Positions 1 through 6,463 of a DNA stretch of 15,475 bases are shown one piece after another; within the stretch, counting starts at the first letter, position 1; each line of letters starts with the position of its first letter. The notes below the pieces were generated by a model, which saw only the letters and a list, made by a program, of their open reading frames with translations, did not search any database and was not told the DNA's origin. A program made the translations under genes and the position numbers. The stretch comes from CAYOYH01 sp964408165 (GTDB taxonomy: Bacteria; Patescibacteriota; Saccharimonadia; Saccharimonadales; CAYOYH01): assembly GCA_964408165.1 (NCBI GenBank), contig CAYOYH010000018.1, positions 1-15,475 of the forward strand, written 5' to 3'.

Positions 1-3
1 GAG

Positions 4-994
4 CTATAGGCACTTTCGTGGTGGTTTTGGGTCTTCTGTTCGGCTGTAAAGGTACCAATCTACAAGCCTCTTTTGATGTTCGCTTGGCATGCCTCTATGG
101 CTCTTCAATTTGAGTCGTATTTGGCTGTTAATACCACCCTCAATGTGGTTGGTTGTGCTAGGCAACTTTGGGTTTGAGCGGTAGCTCGAACGAAGCAGGT
201 CGTCTGTAATCTTATACAGCTGTTTATAAGCACTCCTAAGTCGTGCGTGAGTGTAACTCCAACGTCTTTGCCTAAGCTTTTAGGGTCTTGTTTTATGGTT
301 CGTTCGTCTATATAGCTGTGGTGTTTTTTGTACCAGTGTTTGAGTTTGCGCTTCCAGCGTCTAGCTTGCCTTCTGGTTTTAACGTACGACAGATCTTTGG
401 TGATTTGTAGCAACTGTTGCCCAGCTCTAGACTCAGGATTAAGAGTCAGCTTAGCCTTGATGTTAAGCCATGCATGAAACTGACAGCGTTGAATAGTAGC
501 AGCTGACCAACAGATAGTAATAGCTTTCAGTAGGCCCTTTTGGCCATCACCGACAACGTACTCGGGCTGTGGCAACAACTGCAACAACTCGGTCCAATAC
601 TGACTGCTTTCATATGGTACCCACACCCAAGCAACTACATAGCTTGTTGTTCTGGCTATGAGGCAAACCATGCCTCCAACCCGAATACCATCAACAATGA
701 TTGTGTGATGAACTTCGCCAGTTAGTGCGTGTGGAGGAAGCACATCCCAACACCACGAAGTTTGATCGCGAAAAGTTCGCGGTGATTGCTCTAACTCGTT
801 CTGAGCCAGCTTACCGAGCAACCAGGATACAAAACTTTCAAGGACGAAGCCATGACTCAGATCGAGCCGTGGCCTGGTGGTGCTGCGAGAACAAACACGA
901 CAATACCAGCGTTGCTTACCTGCAGCAGTTTTGCTGCGTTTTTGGAGCTTGTTATTGCAATTCTTACAGTATCTAAAACCATGCTTTTTTTCAT
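4..994 (-). pseudogene. IS1249-like DDE transposase, interrupted by two frameshifts
   Basis: Joining three frames gives a full transposase of about 330 residues. The start is the ATG at 994-992, followed by seven A's and then GCATGG. One extra A would fuse the ATG to the main frame, which begins HGFRYCKNCNN. The main frame has a zinc ribbon (CxxC near 966-957 and CxxC near 902-891), then the first Asp in IIVDGIR and the second in VVGDGQKG. Near position 255 the frame shifts again by -1. The correct frame continues with YTHARLRSAY and NHIEGGINSQ, which holds the catalytic Glu at 141-139, and ends in PRKCL with TAG at 6-4. All three DDE residues are present, but not in one frame. This copy is probably inactive unless the A-run slips and the second shift is a sequence error. 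Confidence 0.82.
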
Positions 995-1025
995 TGAACT
1001 AATGTCCCACGACATTAGTTCAATG
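992..1025. repeat. Perfect 15-bp inverted repeat covering the transposase start codon
   Basis: The arms CATTGAACTAATGTC (992-1006) and its exact complement (1011-1025) are separated by four bases. The transposase ATG (994-992) is the last base triplet of the 3' arm on the minus strand, directly before the A7 run. A transcript entering from outside would fold this hairpin and hide the start codon. That is a known way for insertion sequences to limit translation from read-through RNA. No T-run follows in either direction, so it is not an ordinary terminator. Confidence 0.75.
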
Positions 1026-1401
1026 TCAATAACAGAGGAAAAATCGCTAAAAAACCACCACGATATTGCCTATAGCCCCCGTTTAGAGAGTTCTTTATCG
1101 CACTAGGTAGTTGGTTGACGTCCTTTTGCTCAAAGGTCCTTCTCCTCTTTTCGTTTATTGCAGAACTAAATAGCCCAATGGTCGACAACTGCATTCTGGG
1201 GATTCTAATCTCGTCTTTATAAATCTGACCACCCGTTAGAGCTGGTAACTCATCCAGGACACCCATGAAGACGTCTGACTGCTGGGGATTAACTGCCCTG
1301 GAAACGCCAAAAAGTTTTAGTTTTTTCGGCTTTTGGCCACGGTGCGCACGTCTCTCACGGGCTTTACTACGATACCGATATTCACCAACAGCTAAGCTCA
1401 A
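1015..1401 (-). pseudogene. Unrecognised gene truncated by the IS, ending in IS sequence
   Basis: The frame opens at TTG (1401-1399), preceded by the strong Shine-Dalgarno-like AAAGGAG four bases away and by a good promoter at 1458-1486. About 107 codons (to roughly position 1081) belong to the original gene. The last 20 or so codons are the IS terminal repeat and internal IS sequence, ending at TAA inside the IS hairpin. The protein is basic at its N-terminus (KARERRAHRGQKPKKLKLFG) and has no signal peptide or membrane segment. I recognise no family. The natural C-terminus is lost: its remainder should lie left of the window, beyond the IS. Whether the truncated product is still made or useful is unknown. 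Confidence 0.55.
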
Positions 1402-1457
1402 GCCACTCCTTTCCCCACCGAATATTTTTGTTTAAGTCCTGTTGACCTTTAGGTGCT

Positions 1458-1486
1458 ATCATACAAGCATAACCAGCGTAGTGCAA
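1458..1486 (-). promoter_or_regulatory. Sigma70-type promoter for the truncated gene at 1401
   Basis: On the minus strand TTGCAC (1486-1481) is followed by exactly 17 bases and TATGAT (1463-1458). Transcription would start near 1451, giving a leader of about 50 nt with the ribosome site AAAGGAG just before the TTG start. It is the best -35/-10 match in the window with a conventional leader. Confidence 0.65.
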
Positions 1487-1629
1487 TAGTTTCCCGCGGT
1501 CACCACTTCACCTTGTTGGCTTTTGCGCATTCTTATGACACTGTTTTTTAAATGATTACCGCTTTGCGCGAGGTTTTGGTGAAAAAGATTATTTGGGCAG
1601 CGACGCTTTTCCCACTCCTCGATCTCTAA

Positions 1630-1665
1630 ATTTTCAACGGCTCAACGCGTTGAGCCGTTGAAAAT
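1630..1665. repeat. 36-bp perfect palindrome downstream of sbcB
   Basis: Eighteen-base arms meet without a loop at 1647/1648. The 5' arm starts ATTTTCAACGG and the 3' arm ends CCGTTGAAAAT. The A/T polarity is opposite to an intrinsic terminator: T's at the 5' end and A's at the 3' end of each transcript. It could still form the 3' end of sbcB mRNA, or serve as a protein-binding palindrome. The 1489-1620 stretch beside it shows nothing else I can name. Confidence 0.7.
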
Positions 1666-1686
1666 ACGCAGTGGCAGGTTCGGAAT

Positions 1687-1700
1687 ATGTGCGGGCACAT
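1687..1700. repeat. Short perfect hairpin at the sbcB stop codon
   Basis: ATGTGC and GCACAT are separated by GG, and the repeat touches the sbcB TGA (1702-1700). No T-run follows on the minus strand. It may protect the mRNA 3' end together with the larger palindrome 22 bases further on. Confidence 0.45.
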
Positions 1701-3124
1701 CAGTCGACTAGCGATTCGCCGTACAGCTTCAGCTCTTTTAGCAAAAACAGGGAATTTTTATCTTTTTTTGTAGCCATTAATTTGTCTAGAGACTTGAAAT
1801 AGGCTTCTAGGCTAGGCGAATTTCCAATACCTTTTTCCAGCTTTAGGCGTACCTGTTTTTTCCAAATATCTTTTTCTTTGTCTGAAAGGCTTTCGGGGTA
1901 ATTTTTGGCTTTGTAACGAAGTAGTAGTTCCGTCAAACGCTCATCAATAAAATTCGGATGGTAATCCGCTAGTTGGTCTTCAGATTTATTTCTGACATCT
2001 ACCAGTATCGAACGGTCTTTGTCGTTCAAAAACCCTTCGTACAGTTGCCCGTCGACATCTTTTTCGCCTTGACGAGACTGGCCATATTCTTCCCAGGTAC
2101 CGAGTGCCATTTTGGCAATATTTTTGTTTTTCTTCAGTAGAACCAGGTGTTTTTTCACAGTTTCCAAATCTAAGCCAATTCGTTTCCACGATTCGTTGTC
2201 CAGCACCCCTAGCGGTGCTATCGCCGGACATTTGTTGGTTGCCAGCGTTTTGATTGGTAGCTTTTGGAAATCTTCGGACCGATCTTGGTAGCGTGTCTTA
2301 AGGTTGTCGAGCATGTCGTTTATCGACATATCAGCTATTTCACTAGGGTCGCGGCGCAAATCATAGACCAACACTTGAGTGGGTATGTGCGGGTGAACGG
2401 CTAGGGGAAAAACTATCGTGGTTTTGGCGAACTCCGATTGATACCTGCCGGAAGAATAGACCAATGGTTGCGGATTTTCTAAATCAACCAGCTTGGCTAC
2501 CTCTTTTTTTGAACGAATTTTAAGCAGATAGTCAAACAGTTTGGGCTGGGCTTTTTGGAATAGTTTTGCCAGTTCAATAGTGGCGTGGACATCAGACAGG
2601 GCGTCATGCGCATCTTGGTGTTCTATGCCGTTCGCCTCTGTCAAAAACTCCATACTGTTAGTTGGATTTCCGTCTTTACCCACTGGCCAGTTAATACCTT
2701 CTGGGCGAAGCGCGCGCATCATCCTGCCAACATCTAGAATATCCCAGCGACTCCTGCGATCTTTCCATTGCCACTCATAAGGGTCGTAGAAATTGCGATA
2801 AAGGGTGTGACGCATAAACTCATCGTCGAAACGAATGCTGTTGTAGCCAACGACCACTGTACCCGGCTGTAGAGCTTGTTTGTGGAATTGCTGCAAAAAC
2901 TGAGCTTCGCTGTAGCCTTCTTCGAGTGTTTTTTGCGGAGTAATCCCCGTCACCAGCACTGCCTCGGGACTTGGCAGAACTTCCTCGCTAAGTTTTACGA
3001 GTATTTTTAATGGCTCGCCAATATGTTCAAAATTTTCGCTGGTTCGCTGACCTCCGAACTGCATTATCCGTCCATAGCGCGAATCAAAACCGGTGGTTTC
3101 TAAGTCGTAGAAATAAAAAGTCAC
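1700..3124 (-). CDS. sbcB: Exodeoxyribonuclease I (3'-5' ssDNA exonuclease)
   Basis: The protein (474 residues from the chosen start, close to E. coli ExoI at about 475) degrades single-stranded DNA 3' to 5' and acts in recombination and mismatch repair. The DEDD exonuclease fold is clear: YDLETTG near residue 6 carries the first Asp and Glu, then GITPQ, GYNSIRFDDEF and YRNFYDPYEW, then RWDILDVGRMMRALRPEGINWP, and HDALSDVHATI with the last acidic residue. The C-terminal half keeps the ExoI-specific part (LATNKCPAIAPLGVL, QLYEGFL). I chose GTG at 3124-3122 because the peptide then starts MTFYFYDLETTG like the family, and an extended -10 lies 10 bases upstream. A TTG at 3148 would add eight residues but has no ribosome site. 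The gene stands alone between palindromes and repeat R1. Confidence 0.93.
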   Translation of the reverse strand: MTFYFYDLETTGFDSRYGRIMQFGGQRTSENFEHIGEPLKILVKLSEEVLPSPEAVLVTGITPQKTLEEGYSEAQFLQQFHKQALQPGTVVVGYNSIRFDDEFMRHTLYRNFYDPYEWQWKDRRSRWDILDVGRMMRALRPEGINWPVGKDGNPTNSMEFLTEANGIEHQDAHDALSDVHATIELAKLFQKAQPKLFDYLLKIRSKKEVAKLVDLENPQPLVYSSGRYQSEFAKTTIVFPLAVHPHIPTQVLVYDLRRDPSEIADMSINDMLDNLKTRYQDRSEDFQKLPIKTLATNKCPAIAPLGVLDNESWKRIGLDLETVKKHLVLLKKNKNIAKMALGTWEEYGQSRQGEKDVDGQLYEGFLNDKDRSILVDVRNKSEDQLADYHPNFIDERLTELLLRYKAKNYPESLSDKEKDIWKKQVRLKLEKGIGNSPSLEAYFKSLDKLMATKKDKNSLFLLKELKLYGESLVD

Positions 3125-3134
3125 TATGACTGTT

Positions 3135-3143
3135 ATTTTACCA
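3135..3143 (-). promoter_or_regulatory. Extended -10 promoter of sbcB
   Basis: The minus strand reads TGG-TAAAAT, an extended -10 (TGN plus hexamer), ending 10 bases before the GTG start. No good -35 is visible. The mRNA would have almost no leader, which fits the absence of a Shine-Dalgarno sequence. Confidence 0.45.
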
Positions 3144-3165
3144 GACAACCTAACCGAGAAGTACT

Positions 3166-3181
3166 GTTTCGGCTACGAAAC
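3166..3181. repeat. Inverted repeat upstream of the sbcB promoter
   Basis: GTTTCG and CGAAAC are separated by GCTA, a perfect 6-bp-arm repeat about 25 bases upstream of the sbcB -10. It may be an operator, but no partner site was found. Another pair (GACAACCT at 3144-3151 and AGGTTGTC at 3216-3223) encloses it. Confidence 0.3.
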
Positions 3182-3233
3182 GGACACCCTCTAGCTTCAA
3201 TCGACAAAAGACAAGAGGTTGTCCTTTGCAAAA

Positions 3234-3432
3234 AATGAACCTCCCCGAGCTAACGCACGGGGTATCATTTCAATTCAATTCAATTCAAGCTTCGTTTGTC
3301 CGACATCTTCTTTGCCTTGGTTTTCGATATGGATTAATTCCTGCAACAGAAGATGCCGGAAAGGCTCCCCTGCCCACGGGCTAACGCCCGGGGAAAGACA
3401 GAGAACATTATACCAAACTGTCCGGCCGGACA
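3234..3432 (-). repeat. Dispersed structured repeat, copy R1
   Basis: This 199-bp unit matches 14572-14760 almost base for base in the same orientation. The main difference is two extra CAATT pentamers (3271-3285), which account exactly for the 10-bp length difference. Inside are hairpin 1 (3243-3262, CCCCG/CGGGG), a long-range pair CATCTTCT (3304-3311) with AGAAGATG (3348-3355), and hairpin 2 (3377-3390, CGGGC-TAAC-GCCCG). On the minus strand both hairpins present GC-GTTA-GC, and six T's follow near the left end (CATTTTTTG). An extended -10 (TGG-TATAAT, 3415-3407) points into the repeat on the minus strand. The unit could be a small RNA gene, a microprotein gene or a MITE-like element. Confidence 0.85.
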
Positions 3433-3433
3433 T
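3275..3433 (-). CDS. Possible 52-residue microprotein inside repeat R1
   Basis: An ATG (3433-3431) lies on the right half of the TGTCCGGCCGGACA palindrome and opens a 52-codon frame: MSGRTVWYNVLCL at the start, AGEPFRHLLLQEL in the middle, ENQGKEDVGQTKLELN at the end, with TGA at 3277-3275. The composition is protein-like. In the shared part, copy R2 differs by three silent changes (GCA/GCG, GGG/GGA, TTA/CTA) and two mild ones (Ile/Val, His/Tyr). R2 has CTG instead of ATG, and its missing pentamers give a different tail (KWYPVR). A TATTAT box lies six bases before the ATG. I recognise no family, and the frame may be a by-product of a structured RNA. Confidence 0.35.
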   Translation of the reverse strand: MSGRTVWYNVLCLSPGVSPWAGEPFRHLLLQELIHIENQGKEDVGQTKLELN

Positions 3434-3444
3434 GAAATTATAAT
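3407..3444. promoter_or_regulatory. Symmetric operator/promoter site at the end of R1
   Basis: ATTATA (3407-3412), six bases, TGTCCGGCCGGACA (3419-3432), six bases, TATAAT (3439-3444). The same architecture occurs at 14735-14772 and, with one core mismatch, at 15371-15408, where it overlaps the promoter of the PaaX/Cas2-like gene. Each flank is a -10 box, so the core lies in the spacer of both divergent promoters. The leftward box is of the extended type and faces R1. Confidence 0.65.
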
Positions 3445-3560
3445 AATTGAATCTTGCACTTCATCGTTTAAGGGTTCGAATACTCTATACTATTCCGCTG
3501 AACAGCGGATTCTAGCTTCTGCCGTCTAATTTCTAGCCTCAACCTTTTTTTCTCTAAGCT
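3445..3560. other. Gap between R1 and obg, with one hairpin
   Basis: The only clear structure is TCCGCTG-AA-CAGCGGA (3494-3509), a perfect 7-bp stem. It lies about 50 bases beyond the obg stop and could end the obg transcript, but no T-run follows on the minus strand. Confidence 0.4.
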
Positions 3561-4838
3561 CTAGTAAGTAATCGTCTCAATAGCACCCTTGAAGCTGATA
3601 ATGTCGCCGTGCTCGATGCCGGCGCGACGGAGTTCGTGCTCGATGCCCATTTTTTTCATAATATTTCGGAGACGCTGGATGCCAAATTCATTTTCAAAAT
3701 CAGTGCGCCGAGCAAACTTTTCTATCTTTTTGCCACTGATTCTAAACCCGCCTTTTATTTCCTCCACCCTCCAGGCGTCTTCGGTGTCGGGTAGTCGATA
3801 GACCGGCATCTTCGTCTCTTGGGTGACCAAAATCTTCTCTTTCGTTTCGTGGGACACTTTGATCATTTTACTAAAAGTTTTCACCAGTTCACTAAGACCA
3901 ATTTTACCCCGAGAAGATATGGCTACGACCGGCGTGCCTTTGGGCACTAATTTGTTAAGTATTTTCAGTGGCACACTGAGAGCTGATTTGTCTAGCCCTT
4001 CTACTTTAGTCAGCGCCACAACTTGAGGTTTGCCGGAAAGGTCAGCCTTGTAATTCTTCAACTCTTGCTGAATGGTCTTATAGGCGGTGGCGATGTCGTC
4101 GACGTAGACATCAATCAGATGCACTAGCACTGAGGTTCGTTCAATATGCCTCAAAAACTCACCACCCAGTCCTTTGCCGTCCGATGCTCCCTCGATAAGC
4201 CCCGGAATGTCGGCAATCAAAAGACTGCTTTTGCCGACATCAACTACTCCGAGGTTTGGTGTTAGCGTAGTGAAGGGATAATCGGCTATTTCTGGCCGAG
4301 CATTGCTAACTACCGAGAGAAATGTTGACTTACCGGCGTTAGGCAACCCCACCAATCCAACATCTGCCAAAAGTTTAAGCTCTAAATCAACTTCTAGTTT
4401 TTCGCCGGCTTCGCCTTTTTCGGCGATGCGTGGCGCCTGGCGAACCGATGATTTAAAATGAGCGTTACCATAGCCACCGTCGCCACCTCTGGCAACAATT
4501 CCACCTTGGTCTGGCTCACTGAAATCCATCAATATTTCACCGTCTTTAACCACCACCGTTCCCTGTGGCACATTGACAATCAGGTCCTCGCCGTTTTTGC
4601 CGTGGCGCCGACGCATTGAACCATTTTGACCTTCCTTGCCTTGGAGTTTTTGTTTATAGCGAAAAGCCTGGAGAGTATTCAAATTTTTGTCCACCTTAAA
4701 AACAACATCGCCACCCTTGCCGCCGTCACCGCCATCGGGACCGCCACGTTCAATGAATTTTTCACGCCGAAAACTAACGGCCCCACGTCCGCCATCGCCC
4801 GCTTCCACCACTACCGATACTTTGTCGACGAATTTCAC
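3561..4838 (-). CDS. obg: GTPase Obg (ribosome-associated, 50S assembly)
   Basis: Obg proteins bind the 50S subunit and link GTP level to ribosome assembly and stress. All three domains are visible: the glycine-rich Obg fold (residues 1-157, GGPDGGDGGKGG and ARGGDGGYGNAHF), the G domain (G1 GLPNAGKST at 164-172, G3 DIPG at 210-213) and a C-terminal OCT domain (YRLPDTEDAWRVEE onward, ending ISFKGAIETITY). Length is 425 residues, normal for the family. The G4 motif is unusual: it reads TKVE (277-280) where most Obg proteins have NKxD. The start is GTG (4838-4836), giving MKFVDKVSV as expected. There is no Shine-Dalgarno sequence, and a palindrome sits just upstream at 4849-4870. Confidence 0.96.
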   Translation of the reverse strand: MKFVDKVSVVVEAGDGGRGAVSFRREKFIERGGPDGGDGGKGGDVVFKVDKNLNTLQAFRYKQKLQGKEGQNGSMRRRHGKNGEDLIVNVPQGTVVVKDGEILMDFSEPDQGGIVARGGDGGYGNAHFKSSVRQAPRIAEKGEAGEKLEVDLELKLLADVGLVGLPNAGKSTFLSVVSNARPEIADYPFTTLTPNLGVVDVGKSSLLIADIPGLIEGASDGKGLGGEFLRHIERTSVLVHLIDVYVDDIATAYKTIQQELKNYKADLSGKPQVVALTKVEGLDKSALSVPLKILNKLVPKGTPVVAISSRGKIGLSELVKTFSKMIKVSHETKEKILVTQETKMPVYRLPDTEDAWRVEEIKGGFRISGKKIEKFARRTDFENEFGIQRLRNIMKKMGIEHELRRAGIEHGDIISFKGAIETITY

Positions 4839-4848
4839 AGCTTTAAGA

Positions 4849-4870
4849 CTACAGTCAAATGACTGTGTAG
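4849..4870. repeat. Palindrome just upstream of the obg start
   Basis: CTACAGTCA, AA, TGACTGTGTAG: nine paired bases with a two-base bulge, centred 20 bases before the GTG. It could be an operator or a 5' hairpin. No convincing -10/-35 pair was found beside it. Confidence 0.45.
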
Positions 4871-5275
4871 TCTAGGGGTCGAAAATATTTGATTAAGCGT
4901 CCGCGCGTACTTAAATCCGCCGGGCGCAGACATACCGCGCCAACTTTTGCGAAAGACGAGTAGTTGTATCGTAGCTCCAAAGACTAAGCAAAAAATCTAC
5001 CATCTGGCAATCAGCTGTTTTTGCAAAAATGAAACTCCTCAAACTAACGCGAACAGACAGGCTAGGAATATATCTCTGGCATCTAGTAGAATCTCACCGA
5101 GTTAATTTACTGGGTCCGCCAGCTGGCGGATTCTTAACTCGCATCCCAAGCTACGCACGAAATCCGTCCGCCTCCAAACACGGTGCTTACTCTCGAGACT
5201 GGCGCCTGCCTGACTGGGTGTCAGCACAGGCATCGTACCAATCAAGCAGGCTCGGGGTATGCCTCTGATACCTAA
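4871..5275. other. Non-coding gap between obg and the LysM-CHAP gene
   Basis: No supported gene lies here. It holds a possible decayed end of the R repeat (5022-5062: TTTTTGCAAAAATGAAACTC followed by an ACTAACGC segment, compare R1 from 3225). It also holds an imperfect inverted repeat at 5099-5140 (outer arms GAGTTAA/TTAACTC, inner perfect palindrome TCCGCCAGCTGGCGGA at 5115-5130). A hairpin lies at 5204-5231 (GCCTG-C-CTGAC, loop TGGGT, GTCAG-CA-CAGGC). The last two lie downstream of the LysM-CHAP gene and may end its mRNA, though neither has a T-run. Confidence 0.5.
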
Positions 5276-6463
5276 TCAATTAAGAAACAAATACTTGTGG
5301 AATTCGCCAGTCGGTATATCCCTGCTGCTGACAAAGCCAAGCCGGAAATTGAAGTTCATGTCCGAAACTACGATACTGCCATCGGAATTAACTCTCTCGA
5401 CAAAACCTACGTGCCCTAAGTGGCTTACGGGATCATCGATGTGGTAAATAATGGAGCCTACCACTGGAGTTCTGCCCACCGACATACCCGCAGCTGCTCC
5501 GTTAGTATCCCACCTGTTTGCATTGCCTAGGTTGCTAGGAATTGGTCGACCAATCTCCGCTCGACGGTTGAAGACCCACCAAGTACAGTTGCCCCACACA
5601 TAGGAGTTGCCGCCGAAGATTGGGGTTGAGCCAAATGTACTGAAGTACCGCACTGGTGGCGGCGCTGGCTTCTCGCCATCAGGAATTATTATTTCCTCTC
5701 CAACCTTTAGCCCGTTTACCTCGGCATCGTTAAATGAAATTATCCGATCTTCGTTTGAATTATACCTCTGCGCTAAACTCTCTGCCGTGTCGCCTTCCTT
5801 CACTTCTCTAGTTAGTCCGTCAACTGGCAATATCGTCAGCGTAGTGCCCGGTGCCACACTGTCTCCTGTGAGATTGTTCTCCCAGCGAATGGTGTCCGCC
5901 TGAACTCCAAACTTTTTAGAAATCGTGAGGACATCTTCACCTTTCTGCACGACATGCTTCGCTATATCGGCCTTGGTCAGGGCATGAGTTAGTACAATCT
6001 GCGGTTTAGCCACGTACAGTTGTTCGCTAATGTTGAGCCTGGCCTTGGCCTCGACATTAGAAGCCAGATTGGTCACATTTCCAGCGACTATCATTTCAGT
6101 ATCATTGGCAATGATTTTAGCAATATTAGTAGAAAGAACTTCGTCAACACTAATATTGCTATCAGGATTGAACACTCGAACCGCTAGCGTATCACCAGCT
6201 GCTACTTCAATTGTAAATTGCCTAGCTGAAACCAAGACACCAACCACCAGCACCAACACTCCTATCGGTACGATAGTGTGAAAATGTTTCTTGATGTGTT
6301 TTTTATAAGCTTTGTGCGTTTTCTTTGCTGCAGATGTCAGGTTATTTTTTAATTTCTTGGGGGATTTCGTAATGGAAGTCGGCAAGCTCTTCTTCGGCTT
6401 TGTCGATTTTGGATTGATACTAATGAAAAACTCCGTACCGTTCATGTTTCCATGACAGCGCAT
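5276..6463 (-). CDS. Membrane-anchored LysM-CHAP peptidoglycan hydrolase
   Basis: This 395-residue protein most likely cleaves peptide bonds in peptidoglycan outside the cell. Order of parts: a Lys-rich cytoplasmic head (residues 18-60), one membrane segment (about 62-80, IVPIGVLVLVVGVLVSA), a linker, LysM 1 (about 170-212, VVQKGEDVLTISKKFGV), LysM 2 (about 219-260, REVKEGDTAESLAQRY), a proline stretch (EKPAPPPVRYF), and a C-terminal CHAP domain (about 283-395). The CHAP catalytic Cys is C293 in GNCTWWV and the His is H351 in LGHVGFVE, with SDMNFN supplying the third polar residue. The uncleaved anchor suggests it acts on the cell's own wall. ATG 6463 was taken as the start; ATG 6445 (GGAAAC just before it) is possible. 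A hairpin lies 15-44 bases upstream of 6463. Confidence 0.87.
   Translation of the reverse strand: MRCHGNMNGTEFFISINPKSTKPKKSLPTSITKSPKKLKNNLTSAAKKTHKAYKKHIKKHFHTIVPIGVLVLVVGVLVSARQFTIEVAAGDTLAVRVFNPDSNISVDEVLSTNIAKIIANDTEMIVAGNVTNLASNVEAKARLNISEQLYVAKPQIVLTHALTKADIAKHVVQKGEDVLTISKKFGVQADTIRWENNLTGDSVAPGTTLTILPVDGLTREVKEGDTAESLAQRYNSNEDRIISFNDAEVNGLKVGEEIIIPDGEKPAPPPVRYFSTFGSTPIFGGNSYVWGNCTWWVFNRRAEIGRPIPSNLGNANRWDTNGAAAGMSVGRTPVVGSIIYHIDDPVSHLGHVGFVERVNSDGSIVVSDMNFNFRLGFVSSRDIPTGEFHKYLFLN

Larger units (their letters stand above)
1..1080 (-). mobile_element. IS256-superfamily (IS1249-like) insertion sequence, nearly complete
   Basis: The right end (about 1051-1080) and the left end (1-30) form terminal inverted repeats. 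Reading inward, both have GCTATAGGCA, four variable bases, then CGTGGTGGTTTT. The inner part of the left repeat is the transposase 3' end, and its stop codon lies inside the repeat. A second copy at the right edge of the window starts GGGGTTATAGGCA, so the element probably begins with GGGG and its left tip lies a few bases outside position 1. The element is about 1.08 kb with one transposase gene. A target duplication cannot be tested because the left flank is missing. Assignment to the IS1249 group rests on the protein's look (N-terminal zinc ribbon, DDE motifs) and is from memory. Confidence 0.8.

Noticed and set aside
985..991. Standard programmed -1 ribosomal frameshift at the A7 run
   Set aside because: The run lies directly after the start codon, and the P-site codon would re-pair poorly (AAA to GAA). 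Transcript slippage or a simple base loss fits better.
3466..3490. tRNA T-arm (GGGTTCGAATAC)
   Set aside because: The bases around TTCGAAT do not pair into a 5-bp stem, and no anticodon or acceptor stem can be built around it.
4626..4875. Plus-strand frames opposite obg and similar long frames opposite other genes
   Set aside because: They are mirror frames of well-supported minus-strand genes, with no family features and no start signals.
5204..5231. Intrinsic terminator after the LysM-CHAP gene
   Set aside because: The stem is strong, but no T-run follows on the minus strand. Kept only as a hairpin.
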